Below are positions 1 through 7,811 of a stretch of DNA of 64,000 bases, piece after piece; the stretch's first letter is position 1, and every line of letters starts with the position of its first letter. The translations under genes and the position numbers were made by a program. The stretch comes from Pseudomonas sp. (lineage in GTDB: Bacteria; Pseudomonadota; Gammaproteobacteria; Pseudomonadales; Pseudomonadaceae), in assembly GCF_030698175.1 (NCBI RefSeq), contig NZ_JAUYNT010000025.1, forward strand, positions 62,001 through 126,000. The letters are read 5' to 3'. Under the pieces are notes generated by a model that saw nothing but the letters and a program-made list of their open reading frames with translations, did no database searches and was not told the origin of the DNA.

Positions 1-1
1 T

Positions 2-439
2 TGGAACTACCTGCTCTGGGGCGCCGCCCACGGCGTGGCGTTGGGTGTGGCGCGGGCCTGGGAGCGGGCCGGGATGTTTACCCCGCCGGAGTTGTTATCC
101 CATGCCATGACCCTGTTGTTCGTGGCTTTGGCCTGGACCTTGTTTCGCTCGGCGGATTTCGCCACGGCGCTGAATATGTACGCCGGCCAATTTGGCCTGC
201 ATGCTTTTGCCCTGGGTGATGCAATGGCCGCGACCCTGCGTCCGGCCCACGGGATTGGCGCGCTCTTGGGGGTGATCTGCGTGATTACGCCGCTGTATCA
301 GCAACGTTGCGAAGCGCGCTATGGCACGACTAGGTTGTTTGCTGTGCTTGGCTCCCTCTGGCCCGTGCTTGGTTTTCTGCTGTCGTTCGCGTTGATCGCC
401 AGCCGGGAAACCGTGCCCTTTCTGTATTTTCAATTCTGA
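2..439 (+). CDS. AlgI-like MBOAT O-acyltransferase, C-terminal part (5' truncated by window)
   Basis: The reading frame is open from base 2 and begins with WNYLLWGAAHGVALGV, the conserved MBOAT segment holding the histidine thought to be catalytic. Two or three hydrophobic segments follow and the protein ends ETVPFLYFQF, a typical AlgI-type C-terminus. Such proteins move acetyl groups across the inner membrane for O-acetylation of exopolysaccharides such as alginate. The stop shares one base with the start of the next gene (TGATG), so the pair is probably translationally coupled. Only the last 145 or so residues are visible. Which polysaccharide is modified cannot be told; no alginate biosynthesis gene is in the window. 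Confidence 0.85.
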   Translation, partial: WNYLLWGAAHGVALGVARAWERAGMFTPPELLSHAMTLLFVALAWTLFRSADFATALNMYAGQFGLHAFALGDAMAATLRPAHGIGALLGVICVITPLYQQRCEARYGTTRLFAVLGSLWPVLGFLLSFALIASRETVPFLYFQF

Positions 440-1590
440 TGACTACTACTTCGCTGCCCTCGTCCCCGGCCCCTGTGCCACCTAGCGCCATCACCACCCG
501 GCTGAGTCCGCTGGGGGGTGTGGTGCTGTTGCTGTTTCTTGTGGTCGGTTTGCTCTGTGCTGGCTGGGCGATGCTCAGCGGCAAAATCGACTTATTGCCG
601 CCGAAGGTCAGTTGGGACGACATTCGCCATGGCGCCGTGACCCATAGAATCGCCAAGGAGCTGGCCGGCGTGCCCTTTGCCGAACAGGCGGCGCACCTTG
701 AACGTGGCGCCAGCTGGCTGCTGATCGGCGATACCGGCAGCCGGGTGCGGCAAGGTTGTCCGGGTTGGTTGTTTCTGGTCGATGAATTGAAGCTACAACC
801 CAACGCGGCGCGTAATGCTCAAGCACGGGCCGACAAGGTGACTGCGTTGCGCGAGCAACTGCGCCAGCGCGACATCGAGTTATTGCTGGTGCTGGTGCCA
901 GACAAGAGCCGCATCGCCGCCAGCGAACTGTGTGGCGTGGCGCGTTCGGCGCAGTTTGCCCAACGCCTGACGCACTGGCGCGACAGCGTGCAGGCGCAAG
1001 GGCTGGCGGTGCTGGATTTGACTCCGGTGTTGCAGCCGCAAGGCCGTGACGCGTTCTTGCGCACCGACACCCATTGGAGTGAAGCCGGCGCTAACGCTGC
1101 GGCCATTGCCGTGGCGGCACGGATTGGCGAGCTGGGGATTAAGCCAACACCGGCGCAAAGCTTTGACCTGAGCGTATCAGAGCCCGAAGTTCGCCCCGGC
1201 GACCTGGTGCATCTAGCCGGTCTGGACTGGTTGCCGGCCAGTCTGCAACCGCCAGTTGAGCAGGTACGGCGCAGCAGTTTGACTGTGCGCGCCGCCGCCA
1301 CGGAGGCGGTAGAGGAGGACGATTTATTCGGCGACAGCCAACTGCCGAACGTTGCGGTTATCGGCACCTCGTTCTCGCGCAACTCAAACTTTATGCCGTT
1401 CCTGGAGCGGGCCGTGGGTGCCAGTGTGGGTAATTTCGCTCTCGATGGCGGAGCTTTTTCCGGTGCCGCCAAGGCCTACTTCGACAGCTCGGCGTTTAAG
1501 CAAACGCCACCCAAGTTGATCGTGTGGGAGATTCCCGAGCGTGACCTGCAGGCACCCTATGTGGACGATATAGTGCTGCCGGCTAAGTAA
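439..1590 (+). CDS. AlgJ/AlgX-family SGNH-like O-acetyltransferase partner
   Basis: This 383-residue protein has one N-terminal membrane segment (about residues 27-48) followed by a periplasmic domain. It shows the family hallmarks: GWLFLVDEL near 109, VPDKSRI near 153, DTHW with D210 and H212, and GTSFSRNSNF with S311. These fit the Asp-His/Ser triad of the AlgX/AlgJ SGNH-like fold. It would receive acetyl groups exported by the overlapping AlgI-like protein and transfer them to a polysaccharide in the periplasm. The membrane anchor makes it more like AlgJ than the soluble AlgX. The pair lies directly beside valine-degradation genes, not in an alginate operon. Confidence 0.82.
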   Translation: MTTTSLPSSPAPVPPSAITTRLSPLGGVVLLLFLVVGLLCAGWAMLSGKIDLLPPKVSWDDIRHGAVTHRIAKELAGVPFAEQAAHLERGASWLLIGDTGSRVRQGCPGWLFLVDELKLQPNAARNAQARADKVTALREQLRQRDIELLLVLVPDKSRIAASELCGVARSAQFAQRLTHWRDSVQAQGLAVLDLTPVLQPQGRDAFLRTDTHWSEAGANAAAIAVAARIGELGIKPTPAQSFDLSVSEPEVRPGDLVHLAGLDWLPASLQPPVEQVRRSSLTVRAAATEAVEEDDLFGDSQLPNVAVIGTSFSRNSNFMPFLERAVGASVGNFALDGGAFSGAAKAYFDSSAFKQTPPKLIVWEIPERDLQAPYVDDIVLPAK

Positions 1591-1595
1591 GCCGA

Positions 1596-1700
1596 CGTAG
1601 GGTGGGTTAGCCGCGCGGCGTAACCCACCGACCGGCCCGCAGGGACGGCTGCGGGGATGTCTGGCGACATCCATGGTGGGTTACGGCCTGCGGCCCCACC
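1596..1700. repeat. REP-like palindromic element (GTAGGGTGGGTTA type)
   Basis: GTAGGGTGGGTTAG is followed by CGTAACCCACC, and then by GGTGGGTTACG and CCCCACCTTAC. This makes two facing imperfect palindromes that fill the gap between two convergent genes. The same words recur at 2653, 38482 and 55669. Confidence 0.75.
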
Positions 1701-2582
1701 TTACACAAACAGCTTCTGGATCGCCGAGAAGTCCAGTTTGCCCTGGCCCTGTTTGAGCAACAGCCGATACAACTGCAGTGCCAGGGCGCCCATGGGCGTG
1801 CTGCTGGCGGTGCTTTGCGCGGCTTGCTGGGCCAGGCCCAAGTCTTTGGCCATCAGCTCGGCCATAAAACCGCCGCTGTACTCGCGGGACGCCGGTGCGG
1901 CGGGCATCACGCCGGGCCAGGGGTTGTATTTCTCCAGCGCCCAGTTGCCCCCCGAGCTCTGGCGCATGATCTCGGCCAATACCTTGGGCTCCAGGCCGTT
2001 GGCGACGCCCAGGGCCATGGCCTCGGCGGTGCCGATCATCAGCACGGCCAGCAGTTGGTTGTTGCAGACCTTGGCCACCTGCCCGGCGCCGTCCTCACCG
2101 GCATGGAGAATATTGCTGCCCATGGCCGCCAGAATCGGCCGCGCTTGCTCCAGGGTGGCCGCGTTGCCGCCGACCATAAAGGTCAGGGTGCCGGCGGCGG
2201 CGCCGGCGGTGCCGCCCGACACCGGCGCGTCGAGCATCGGCAAGCCGAGACTGGCGGCGGCTTGATGGACCTTACGCGCCGACTCCGGGGCTATGGTGGA
2301 ACATTCGAGGATCAGGCTGCCGGCGGCGATCTGGCTGAGCAGGCCGGCATCGCCCAGGTACAGGCCTTCGACGTGCTGGCTGGCGGGCAGCATGCTGATG
2401 ATTACCGTCGCACCGCTGACGGCATCGGCGGCGCTGCTGGCGGCGCGGGCGCCTTCAGCGGCCAGTTCCGCAACGGCGCTGGCGACCAGGTCGAAAACAC
2501 TCAGCTGATGGCCGGCCTTGAGCAGGTTGCGGGCCATCGGCAGGCCCATATGGCCGAGACCGATAAAGGCGATTGTTGTCAT
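1701..2582 (-). CDS. mmsB: 3-hydroxyisobutyrate dehydrogenase
   Basis: The 293-residue protein begins MTTIAFIGLGHMGLPMA, the NAD-binding GxGxMGxPMA fingerprint of beta-hydroxyacid dehydrogenases. It carries DAPVSGGTAGA (substrate loop) near residue 120 and KVCNNQL with the catalytic lysine near 170. It oxidises 3-hydroxyisobutyrate to methylmalonate semialdehyde, the substrate of MmsA in the same cluster. The start at 2582 was chosen over an upstream in-frame ATG because AAAAGGAGAAC lies just before it and homology begins there. It is the last gene of the valine operon and is separated from the preceding gene by a 229-bp gap full of repeats. Confidence 0.93.
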   Translation of the reverse strand: MTTIAFIGLGHMGLPMARNLLKAGHQLSVFDLVASAVAELAAEGARAASSAADAVSGATVIISMLPASQHVEGLYLGDAGLLSQIAAGSLILECSTIAPESARKVHQAAASLGLPMLDAPVSGGTAGAAAGTLTFMVGGNAATLEQARPILAAMGSNILHAGEDGAGQVAKVCNNQLLAVLMIGTAEAMALGVANGLEPKVLAEIMRQSSGGNWALEKYNPWPGVMPAAPASREYSGGFMAELMAKDLGLAQQAAQSTASSTPMGALALQLYRLLLKQGQGKLDFSAIQKLFV

Positions 2583-2597
2583 TGTTGTTCTCCTTTT

Positions 2598-2648
2598 GGG
2601 GTTATGGGGAGTGGAGGAGTGGGGAGTGGGTGGACAGTGGGGAGTCGG
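2598..2648 (+). repeat. G-rich tract, possible G-quadruplex former
   Basis: On the plus strand there are five runs of three or four G separated by short spacers, with the word GGGGAGTGG repeated. It lies just upstream of the mmsB ribosome-binding site, on the strand opposite the mmsB message. A related purine-rich tract occurs at 6100-6140. Confidence 0.5.
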
Positions 2649-2652
2649 AAAT

Positions 2653-2805
2653 AGATTCGTAGGGCGGGTTAGCCGCGCAGCGGCGTAACCCGCCATTTGG
2701 CCCAATACGTTCCCCCAGCAATACCATCAAACATGGTGGGTTACGGCGTGCAAAAAATTCATCACAGGTCTATTTCTGCATGCGCCTAACCCACCCTACG
2801 AATCT
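2653..2805. repeat. REP-pair element with long inverted ends inside the valine operon
   Basis: AGATTCGTAGGGCGGGTTAG at 2653-2672 is the inverse of CTAACCCACCCTACGAATCT at 2786-2805 with one mismatch. Inside are two inward palindromic units ending CGTAACCCGCC and GGTGGGTTACG. The element fills the gap between the 3-hydroxyisobutyryl-CoA hydrolase gene and mmsB. Confidence 0.8.
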
Positions 2806-2811
2806 ACGAAA

Positions 2812-3915
2812 TTACAAATCCGCCAGCGGGTGTTCGCCTTCCCAGGCAGGTTGGAAGTGCGCGTCGATTTCGGCGGGGGAAATCGTCGCCACGTCGGGCC
2901 AGTGCCAGTGCGGGGTTTGGTCTTTGTCGATCAGGCGGGCACGCACGCCTTCGGCGAACTCGGGGTGGCGGCAGCAGTTCAGGCTGATGGCGTATTCCAT
3001 CTGAAACACCTGGGCCAGCGACAGGTACTTGGCGCGGCGGATTTGCTCCCAGACCAAATGCGCGGTCAGTGGGCAGCCGTTGCTCATGGTCCGAGCTGCA
3101 CGGGCTAAGAGCGGGTCTTGGTCATCGAGCAGGCTACTGATGGCGTGCCAGGCGCTCGGCAGGTCGCTGACATCCAACAGGGCGTCGAGCTTGGTGCGGC
3201 GTGGCAGCCATTGCGCCGCTGGCTGTTGGGCTATGGCTTGCTGCTCCAGGGCCTTGAGCAAGCTGTTGAGTTGCAGTTCCGATTGCTCCTGCCAGTTGAG
3301 CTGCTGCAGGCCGGCGATTAGCTCATCCTGCTGCTCGTCGAGCAGCAGGCGATCGGCCAGGTCGAGGTCCAGTGAATCGCGGCCATTGATATGGGCGCCG
3401 GTCAGGCCGAGGAACAAACCCAGCTTGCCCGGCAGGCGGGTGAGAAACCAACTGCCGCCGACATCCGGGTACAGACCGATGCTGATTTCCGGCATGGCCA
3501 GGCGACTGGATGGCGTGACGATGCGCACCCCGGCGCCTTGCATCAGGCCCATGCCGCCGCCCATCACATAGCCGTGGGCCCAGCAAATCAGCGGCTTGGG
3601 ATAGCGGTGAATCAGGTGGTCGAGACGGTACTCGTCGGCAAAAAAGCGTCGCGCCAAATCGGGTACTTGGCCCGGTTGTTCGCGGCAGGCCGTGACCAGA
3701 TCGAGCACGTCACCGCCGGCGCAGAAGGCTTTCTCGCCATTGCCGCGCAGCACCACGCAGACGATGCTTGGGTCCGTGGCCCAGGCCGTGAGCTTGGCGC
3801 TCAGGGCCTCGATCATCGGCAGCGTCAGGGCGTTGAGACTGGCCGTGGCATCCAGGGTGGCGACGCCGATGTGGGCGCCGTGTTGGCAATGCCGTTCTTC
3901 GAATTGCACGTTCAT
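2812..3915 (-). CDS. 3-hydroxyisobutyryl-CoA hydrolase (enoyl-CoA hydratase superfamily)
   Basis: The 367-residue crotonase-fold protein has FCAGGDV near residue 65, the oxyanion-hole segment GYVMGGGMGL near 115, and MPEISIGLYPDVGGSW near 140. This last block is characteristic of 3-hydroxyisobutyryl-CoA hydrolases. The length exceeds the usual 260 or so residues of simple hydratases and fits the hydrolase branch, which carries an extra C-terminal region. It would release 3-hydroxyisobutyrate for MmsB. Its place between the hydratase and mmsB supports this role. The start has only a weak Shine-Dalgarno (TGGAAAC). Confidence 0.87.
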   Translation of the reverse strand: MNVQFEERHCQHGAHIGVATLDATASLNALTLPMIEALSAKLTAWATDPSIVCVVLRGNGEKAFCAGGDVLDLVTACREQPGQVPDLARRFFADEYRLDHLIHRYPKPLICWAHGYVMGGGMGLMQGAGVRIVTPSSRLAMPEISIGLYPDVGGSWFLTRLPGKLGLFLGLTGAHINGRDSLDLDLADRLLLDEQQDELIAGLQQLNWQEQSELQLNSLLKALEQQAIAQQPAAQWLPRRTKLDALLDVSDLPSAWHAISSLLDDQDPLLARAARTMSNGCPLTAHLVWEQIRRAKYLSLAQVFQMEYAISLNCCRHPEFAEGVRARLIDKDQTPHWHWPDVATISPAEIDAHFQPAWEGEHPLADL

Positions 3916-3969
3916 GGTTGTTTCCAGCCTGTGGGGTTTTGGTGAATGGCTGCAGCGCCATCCATTTGC

Positions 3970-4002
3970 TGGGCAACGCTTCGCGGTTGCCCACCCTGCG
4001 AA
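3970..4002. repeat. Short hairpin, partial REP-like element
   Basis: GGGCAAC and GTTGCCC (3971-3977 and 3986-3992) form a perfect 7-bp stem around GCTTCGCG, followed by CACCCTGCGAA as in the neighbouring REP elements. It lies in the 95-bp gap between two valine-pathway genes. Confidence 0.55.
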
Positions 4003-4010
4003 ATTTTGGG

Positions 4011-4829
4011 TTATTTGTTACGCCATTGCGGTTCGCGTTTCTCCAGAAAGGCATTCACGCCCTCGCGGGTATCGTCGGCATCAAACAGATCGACAAAGCT
4101 TTCGCGCTCGGCCGCCAGCCAGGTATTGGGTGCGCGTTCGCGGGCGCCCTGAATCAGCGGCTTAATGGTGCGCACCGCCACTGGACTTTGCTTGGCCACT
4201 TTGGCCGCCAGCAGCAGGGCATGGCCACGGGCCTCACCGTTGTCGACCACCTGCTCGACCAGGCCGATGCGCAAGGCCGTGTCGGCGTCCAGGCGTTCGC
4301 CACAGAGGATCATGCGTTTCGCCCAGCCCTCGCCAACCAACCAAGACAGCGCCTGGGTGCCGCCGGCGCAGGGCAGCAGCCCTACAGTGGCTTCTGGCAG
4401 GGCCAGCTGCGCATGGCGCTCGGCGATGCGGATATCGCAGGCCAGCGCGCATTCCAGCCCGCCACCCATGGCGTAGCCGTTGATGGCGGCAATCGACACG
4501 CCGCGAAAATCGCGCAGCGCCTCGAAGGCCTCGCCAAAACGGCGGGCCATTTCCCGGGCGCGGGCCTTGTCGCCATCGGCAAATAATTTCAGGTCGGCGC
4601 CGGCGCTAAAAAACTTAGCGCCCTGGCCGGTAAGCACCAAGGCGTAGATAGCGTCATCCCGATTTAGATGCTCTACAAGCTGCTTGAGGCCAATTAGCGA
4701 GTCGCGATCCCAGGTGTTGGCCGGCGGATTGTTGATGGTCACCAGCGCGGTGTGGCCGTGTTTTTCCACCGTCAGCTTGTGGGTCAGATCGAACGGGTGG
4801 CTTTGGTAGGCTTCTACTTGGTTGCTCAT
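4011..4829 (-). CDS. Enoyl-CoA hydratase (probable methacrylyl-CoA hydratase)
   Basis: This 272-residue crotonase-family protein has KFFSAGADLK near residue 70, GYAMGGGLECALACD near 118 and LPEATVGLLPCAGGTQ near 143. The glutamate/glycine pattern is expected for an active hydratase. In this operon the likely reaction is water addition to methacrylyl-CoA, giving 3-hydroxyisobutyryl-CoA. Two ATGs are possible. The second (4829) is preferred because AAAGGA sits 8 bases before it, while it abuts the first ATG at 4838. It belongs to the operon between the acyl-CoA dehydrogenase and the hydrolase. Confidence 0.87.
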   Translation of the reverse strand: MSNQVEAYQSHPFDLTHKLTVEKHGHTALVTINNPPANTWDRDSLIGLKQLVEHLNRDDAIYALVLTGQGAKFFSAGADLKLFADGDKARAREMARRFGEAFEALRDFRGVSIAAINGYAMGGGLECALACDIRIAERHAQLALPEATVGLLPCAGGTQALSWLVGEGWAKRMILCGERLDADTALRIGLVEQVVDNGEARGHALLLAAKVAKQSPVAVRTIKPLIQGARERAPNTWLAAERESFVDLFDADDTREGVNAFLEKREPQWRNK

Positions 4830-4860
4830 GGACTGCATCCTTTATCGCGCAAATAAACGG

Positions 4861-4919
4861 GTAGGGTGGGCTTTAGCCCACCGATCAGGCGCGCTGGTGG
4901 GCTAAAGCCCGCCCTACGA
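4861..4919. repeat. REP-pair element (GTAGGGTGGGCTTTAGCCC type)
   Basis: GTAGGGTGGGCTTTAGCC and GGCTAAAGCCCGCCCTAC face each other. Each half is itself a hairpin (GGTGGGCtttaGCCCACC). The element fills the gap upstream of the enoyl-CoA hydratase gene. The same type occurs at 16942 and 59233. Confidence 0.8.
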
Positions 4920-4921
4920 AT

Positions 4922-6085
4922 TTAGAGTAGCTGTTCGAGCATGCCGTCTTGGGCCAGCAGCCGGCGGGCGATAATCACTCGCATGATTTCGTTGGTGCCT
5001 TCGAGTATCTGGTGCACGCGGCTGTCGCGCACCCAGCGCTCCAGCGGGTAATCATTCAAATAACCGTAGCCTCCGTGCAGTTGCAGGGCGTCGTTGCACA
5101 GCTCGAAACACTGGTCGGTGGCAAAGCGTTTGCCCATGGCGCAATACAGGCTGGCCTGCGGGTGTTTATGGTCGAGTTTGTGGGCGGCCAGTCGGACCAT
5201 CTGCCGGCTGGCGGTGAGGGCGGTGAGCATGTCGGCCAGCTTGAATTGCAGCGCCTGGAACTCGGCCAGGGGCTTGCCGAATTGCTTGCGCTCCTCTACG
5301 TAACGCAGCGATTGCTCCAGCGCCGCTTGCGCCGCGCCCAGTGAGCAACTGGCGATATTCAGGCGGCCGCCATCCAGACCTTGCATGGCATAGACGAAGC
5401 CCTGACCTTCGGGACCGATGCGGTTGCCGGCCGGGATGCGCACATTGCTGAAGCTGATTGAGCGGGTCGGCTGGGCGCGCCAGCCCATTTTCAATTCGTT
5501 GCGACCGTAGCTGACGCCCTCGGCATCGGCTGGCACCAAAAAGCACGAGATGCCTTTGGCGCCGTCGCCGCCGGTGCGGGCCATGACGATCAGCACTTCG
5601 GTTGAGCCGGCCCCGGAGATAAAGCACTTGCTGCCATCCAGCACATAGTCGTCGCCGTCGCGTTTGGCCCGGGTGCGCAGGTTGGCGGCATCCGAGCCGG
5701 CATCCGGCTCGGTCAGGCAGTAGGAGGCCAGCAGTTCGCCGCTTGTCAGGCGTGGCAGCCAGGCATCTTTCAAGGCTTGGTCGCCGAAGCTGGCGAGCAT
5801 CCACGAGGCCATGTTGTGGATGGTCAGAAACGCCGTGGTGGCCACGCAACCGGCCGACAACTGTTCGAAAATCAAGGAGGCGGACAGCCGCGAAAGCCCC
5901 AGGCCACCGTCTTCTTCCTTGATATACAGGGCCAGGTAGCCCTGCTCGGCGGCGCGGCGAATCACCTCCACCGGGAAGTGATGGTCACGGTCCCAGTCGG
6001 CCGCGTGCGGGGTCAGTTCATGGGCGGCAAAGGCCCGGGCGCTGTCCACCAGCAGGCGTTGTTCTTCGCTTAGGTCAAAATCCAT
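4922..6085 (-). CDS. Acyl-CoA dehydrogenase (probable isobutyryl-CoA dehydrogenase)
   Basis: The 387-residue protein is normal length for a short/branched-chain acyl-CoA dehydrogenase. It begins MDFDLSEEQRLLVDSARAF and has the FAD and substrate segments YCLTEPDAGSDA and KCFISGAG near residue 150. It ends with ILEGTNEIMR, where E362 is the expected catalytic base. FAD-dependent oxidation of isobutyryl-CoA to methacrylyl-CoA is inferred from context: every other enzyme from methacrylyl-CoA to propionyl-CoA is encoded in the same operon. Electrons would pass to electron-transfer flavoprotein, which is not in the window. Confidence 0.9.
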   Translation of the reverse strand: MDFDLSEEQRLLVDSARAFAAHELTPHAADWDRDHHFPVEVIRRAAEQGYLALYIKEEDGGLGLSRLSASLIFEQLSAGCVATTAFLTIHNMASWMLASFGDQALKDAWLPRLTSGELLASYCLTEPDAGSDAANLRTRAKRDGDDYVLDGSKCFISGAGSTEVLIVMARTGGDGAKGISCFLVPADAEGVSYGRNELKMGWRAQPTRSISFSNVRIPAGNRIGPEGQGFVYAMQGLDGGRLNIASCSLGAAQAALEQSLRYVEERKQFGKPLAEFQALQFKLADMLTALTASRQMVRLAAHKLDHKHPQASLYCAMGKRFATDQCFELCNDALQLHGGYGYLNDYPLERWVRDSRVHQILEGTNEIMRVIIARRLLAQDGMLEQLL

Positions 6086-6099
6086 GGGCTGTTACTCGA

Positions 6100-6177
6100 T
6101 GAGTGGGAAGTGGGAAGTAGAGAGTGGGAAGTGGGTTGGATGCGCTCCTACTCCCCACTTCCTACTCCCCACTTTCC
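6100..6177. repeat. Purine/pyrimidine inverted tracts
   Basis: A purine tract built on AGTGGGAAGTGGGAAGTAG (about 6100-6136) is followed by a pyrimidine tract with CTCCCCACTTCCTACTCCC (to 6177). They are roughly inverse to each other and can form a long imperfect hairpin. They occupy the gap between mmsA and the acyl-CoA dehydrogenase gene. The motif resembles the G-rich tract at 2598. Confidence 0.6.
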
Positions 6178-6187
6178 ATAGCCCCAG

Positions 6188-7681
6188 TTATTTAAGGTGA
6201 ATGGTCATATTCGGGCCGACCACGGCACTGTCATCAAACCAGCGGCTGGTGACGGTTTTGGTCTCGGTGTAGAAGCGTACGCCTTGTTTACCGTAGGCGT
6301 GCAGGTCGCCGTAGAACGAGCCTTTCCAGCCGGTGAAGGAGAAGAACGGCAGCGGCACCGGCACCGGCACGTTGATGCCGACCTGGCCGACTTCCACTTC
6401 GTGCTGATAGTGGCGGGCGGCGCCGCCGGAACTGGTGAAGATCGAGGTGCCATTGCCGTACGGGCTGGCATTCACCAGCAAGATGGCCTCCTCCAGGCTG
6501 TCGACCTCCATGCAGACCAGCACCGGGCCGAAGATTTCTTCGCGGTACAGGCCCATTTTGGTCGTCACTGCGCGAAACAGGGTTGGCCCCAGCCAGTTGC
6601 CGTTCGGGTAGCCGGGCACCGTGCAGTGCGAGCCATCCAGCAGGCACTCGGCGCCTTCGGCCTTGCCCTCACTGATCAGGCGTTGCACCCGCTGCTTGGC
6701 GTGCTGGCTGATCAGCGGGCCGTAGGCGGCGTGCGGGTCGTTCCAGTAGCCGGGTTGCAGCTCGGCCAGTTGCGCCTGCAGTTCGGGGATCCAGTCTTTT
6801 GACGCGCCGACAAACACCGCCACGCTGATCGCCATGCAGCGCTGCCCGGCCGCCCCACAACTGGCGCCGACCAGGTTGCTGAGCACCTGCTCCTTGTTGG
6901 CGTCGGGCATGATCACCATGTGGTTCTTGGCCCCGGCGAAGGCTTGCACGCGCTTCAGGTGGGCGGTGCCGGTGCGATAAATATGCTGGCCGACCGGCAC
7001 CGAGCCGACGAAGGAGATGGCGCGGATGTCCGGGTGGGTGAGCAAGGTGTCGACCTGTTCGCGGCCGCCGTGCAGCACTTGCAGCACACCTTTGGGGGCG
7101 CCGGCTTCGATAAACAGCTCGGCCAGGCGATTGGGCGTTAGCGGGTCTTGCTCGGAGGGTTTGAGGATAAAGGTGTTGCCGGCAGCGATGGCCAGCGGAA
7201 ACATCCACAGGGGAATCATCGCCGGGAAGTTGAACGGGGTGATCCCGGTGCACACGCCCAGGGGTTGAATCCAGCTGGCGGTGTCGATGCCGCGGGCGAC
7301 GTTCTCGACCGTCTCGCCCATCATCAGGCTGGCGATATTGGCGGCCTGCTCGACCACCTCGATGCCGCGCCAGACGTCGCCCTTGGCGTCGGCGAAGGTC
7401 TTGCCGGTTTCCTGGGCGAGAATCTCGGCCAGCTCGTCGTGGTGTTCTTTGAGCAGATGCTGATAACGCAACATCAAACGCGCGCGCTCCGACACCGGCA
7501 CTTCGCGCCAGCTGAGAAAGGCCAGCTTGGCGCTGGCAATCGCCATTTCGATCTCTTCATGGGTGGCCTTGGGCGCCAGCGCCAGCACTTGCTGGGTGGC
7601 CGGATCTGTCACTTCGATCAGCTCTTTGGAGTGGCTCTCGCGCCACTGGCCATCGATCAGTTGCAGAACTATTTTGCTCAT
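6188..7681 (-). CDS. mmsA: Methylmalonate-semialdehyde dehydrogenase (CoA-acylating)
   Basis: The 497-residue aldehyde dehydrogenase has [20 protein letters not shown] near 142-161, FVGSVPVG near 224 and the catalytic cysteine C282 in [10 protein letters not shown]. The PFNFPAM and QRCMA signatures separate the CoA-acylating methylmalonate-semialdehyde branch from ordinary aldehyde dehydrogenases. It converts methylmalonate semialdehyde to propionyl-CoA with NAD and CoA, the last step of valine breakdown. GGAG lies about 6 bases before the ATG. It is the first gene of the operon and is divergent from the AraC-type regulator. Confidence 0.94.
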   Translation of the reverse strand: MSKIVLQLIDGQWRESHSKELIEVTDPATQQVLALAPKATHEEIEMAIASAKLAFLSWREVPVSERARLMLRYQHLLKEHHDELAEILAQETGKTFADAKGDVWRGIEVVEQAANIASLMMGETVENVARGIDTASWIQPLGVCTGITPFNFPAMIPLWMFPLAIAAGNTFILKPSEQDPLTPNRLAELFIEAGAPKGVLQVLHGGREQVDTLLTHPDIRAISFVGSVPVGQHIYRTGTAHLKRVQAFAGAKNHMVIMPDANKEQVLSNLVGASCGAAGQRCMAISVAVFVGASKDWIPELQAQLAELQPGYWNDPHAAYGPLISQHAKQRVQRLISEGKAEGAECLLDGSHCTVPGYPNGNWLGPTLFRAVTTKMGLYREEIFGPVLVCMEVDSLEEAILLVNASPYGNGTSIFTSSGGAARHYQHEVEVGQVGINVPVPVPLPFFSFTGWKGSFYGDLHAYGKQGVRFYTETKTVTSRWFDDSAVVGPNMTIHLK

Positions 7682-7753
7682 CTTGTGCTCCAGTGGCTGA
7701 CAGGTTTTGCGCGTCTGCAGGTTTTATAGCGCGCAATGCTTGAGCTGTGGATT

Positions 7754-7785
7754 GACGATCTTGGTCTTTAGATGGACGATCTTGG
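7754..7785. promoter_or_regulatory. Candidate MmsR operator: two direct repeats of GACGATCTTGG
   Basis: GACGATCTTGG occurs at 7754-7764 and exactly again at 7775-7785, 21 bp apart start to start. That is about two helical turns, so both face the same side of DNA. AraC-family dimers typically bind such direct half-sites. The pair lies in the 130-bp gap between divergent mmsA and the regulator gene. Confidence 0.7.
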
Positions 7786-7811
7786 CATTAGTCTCGAGTG
7801 GTAAACGCCTT

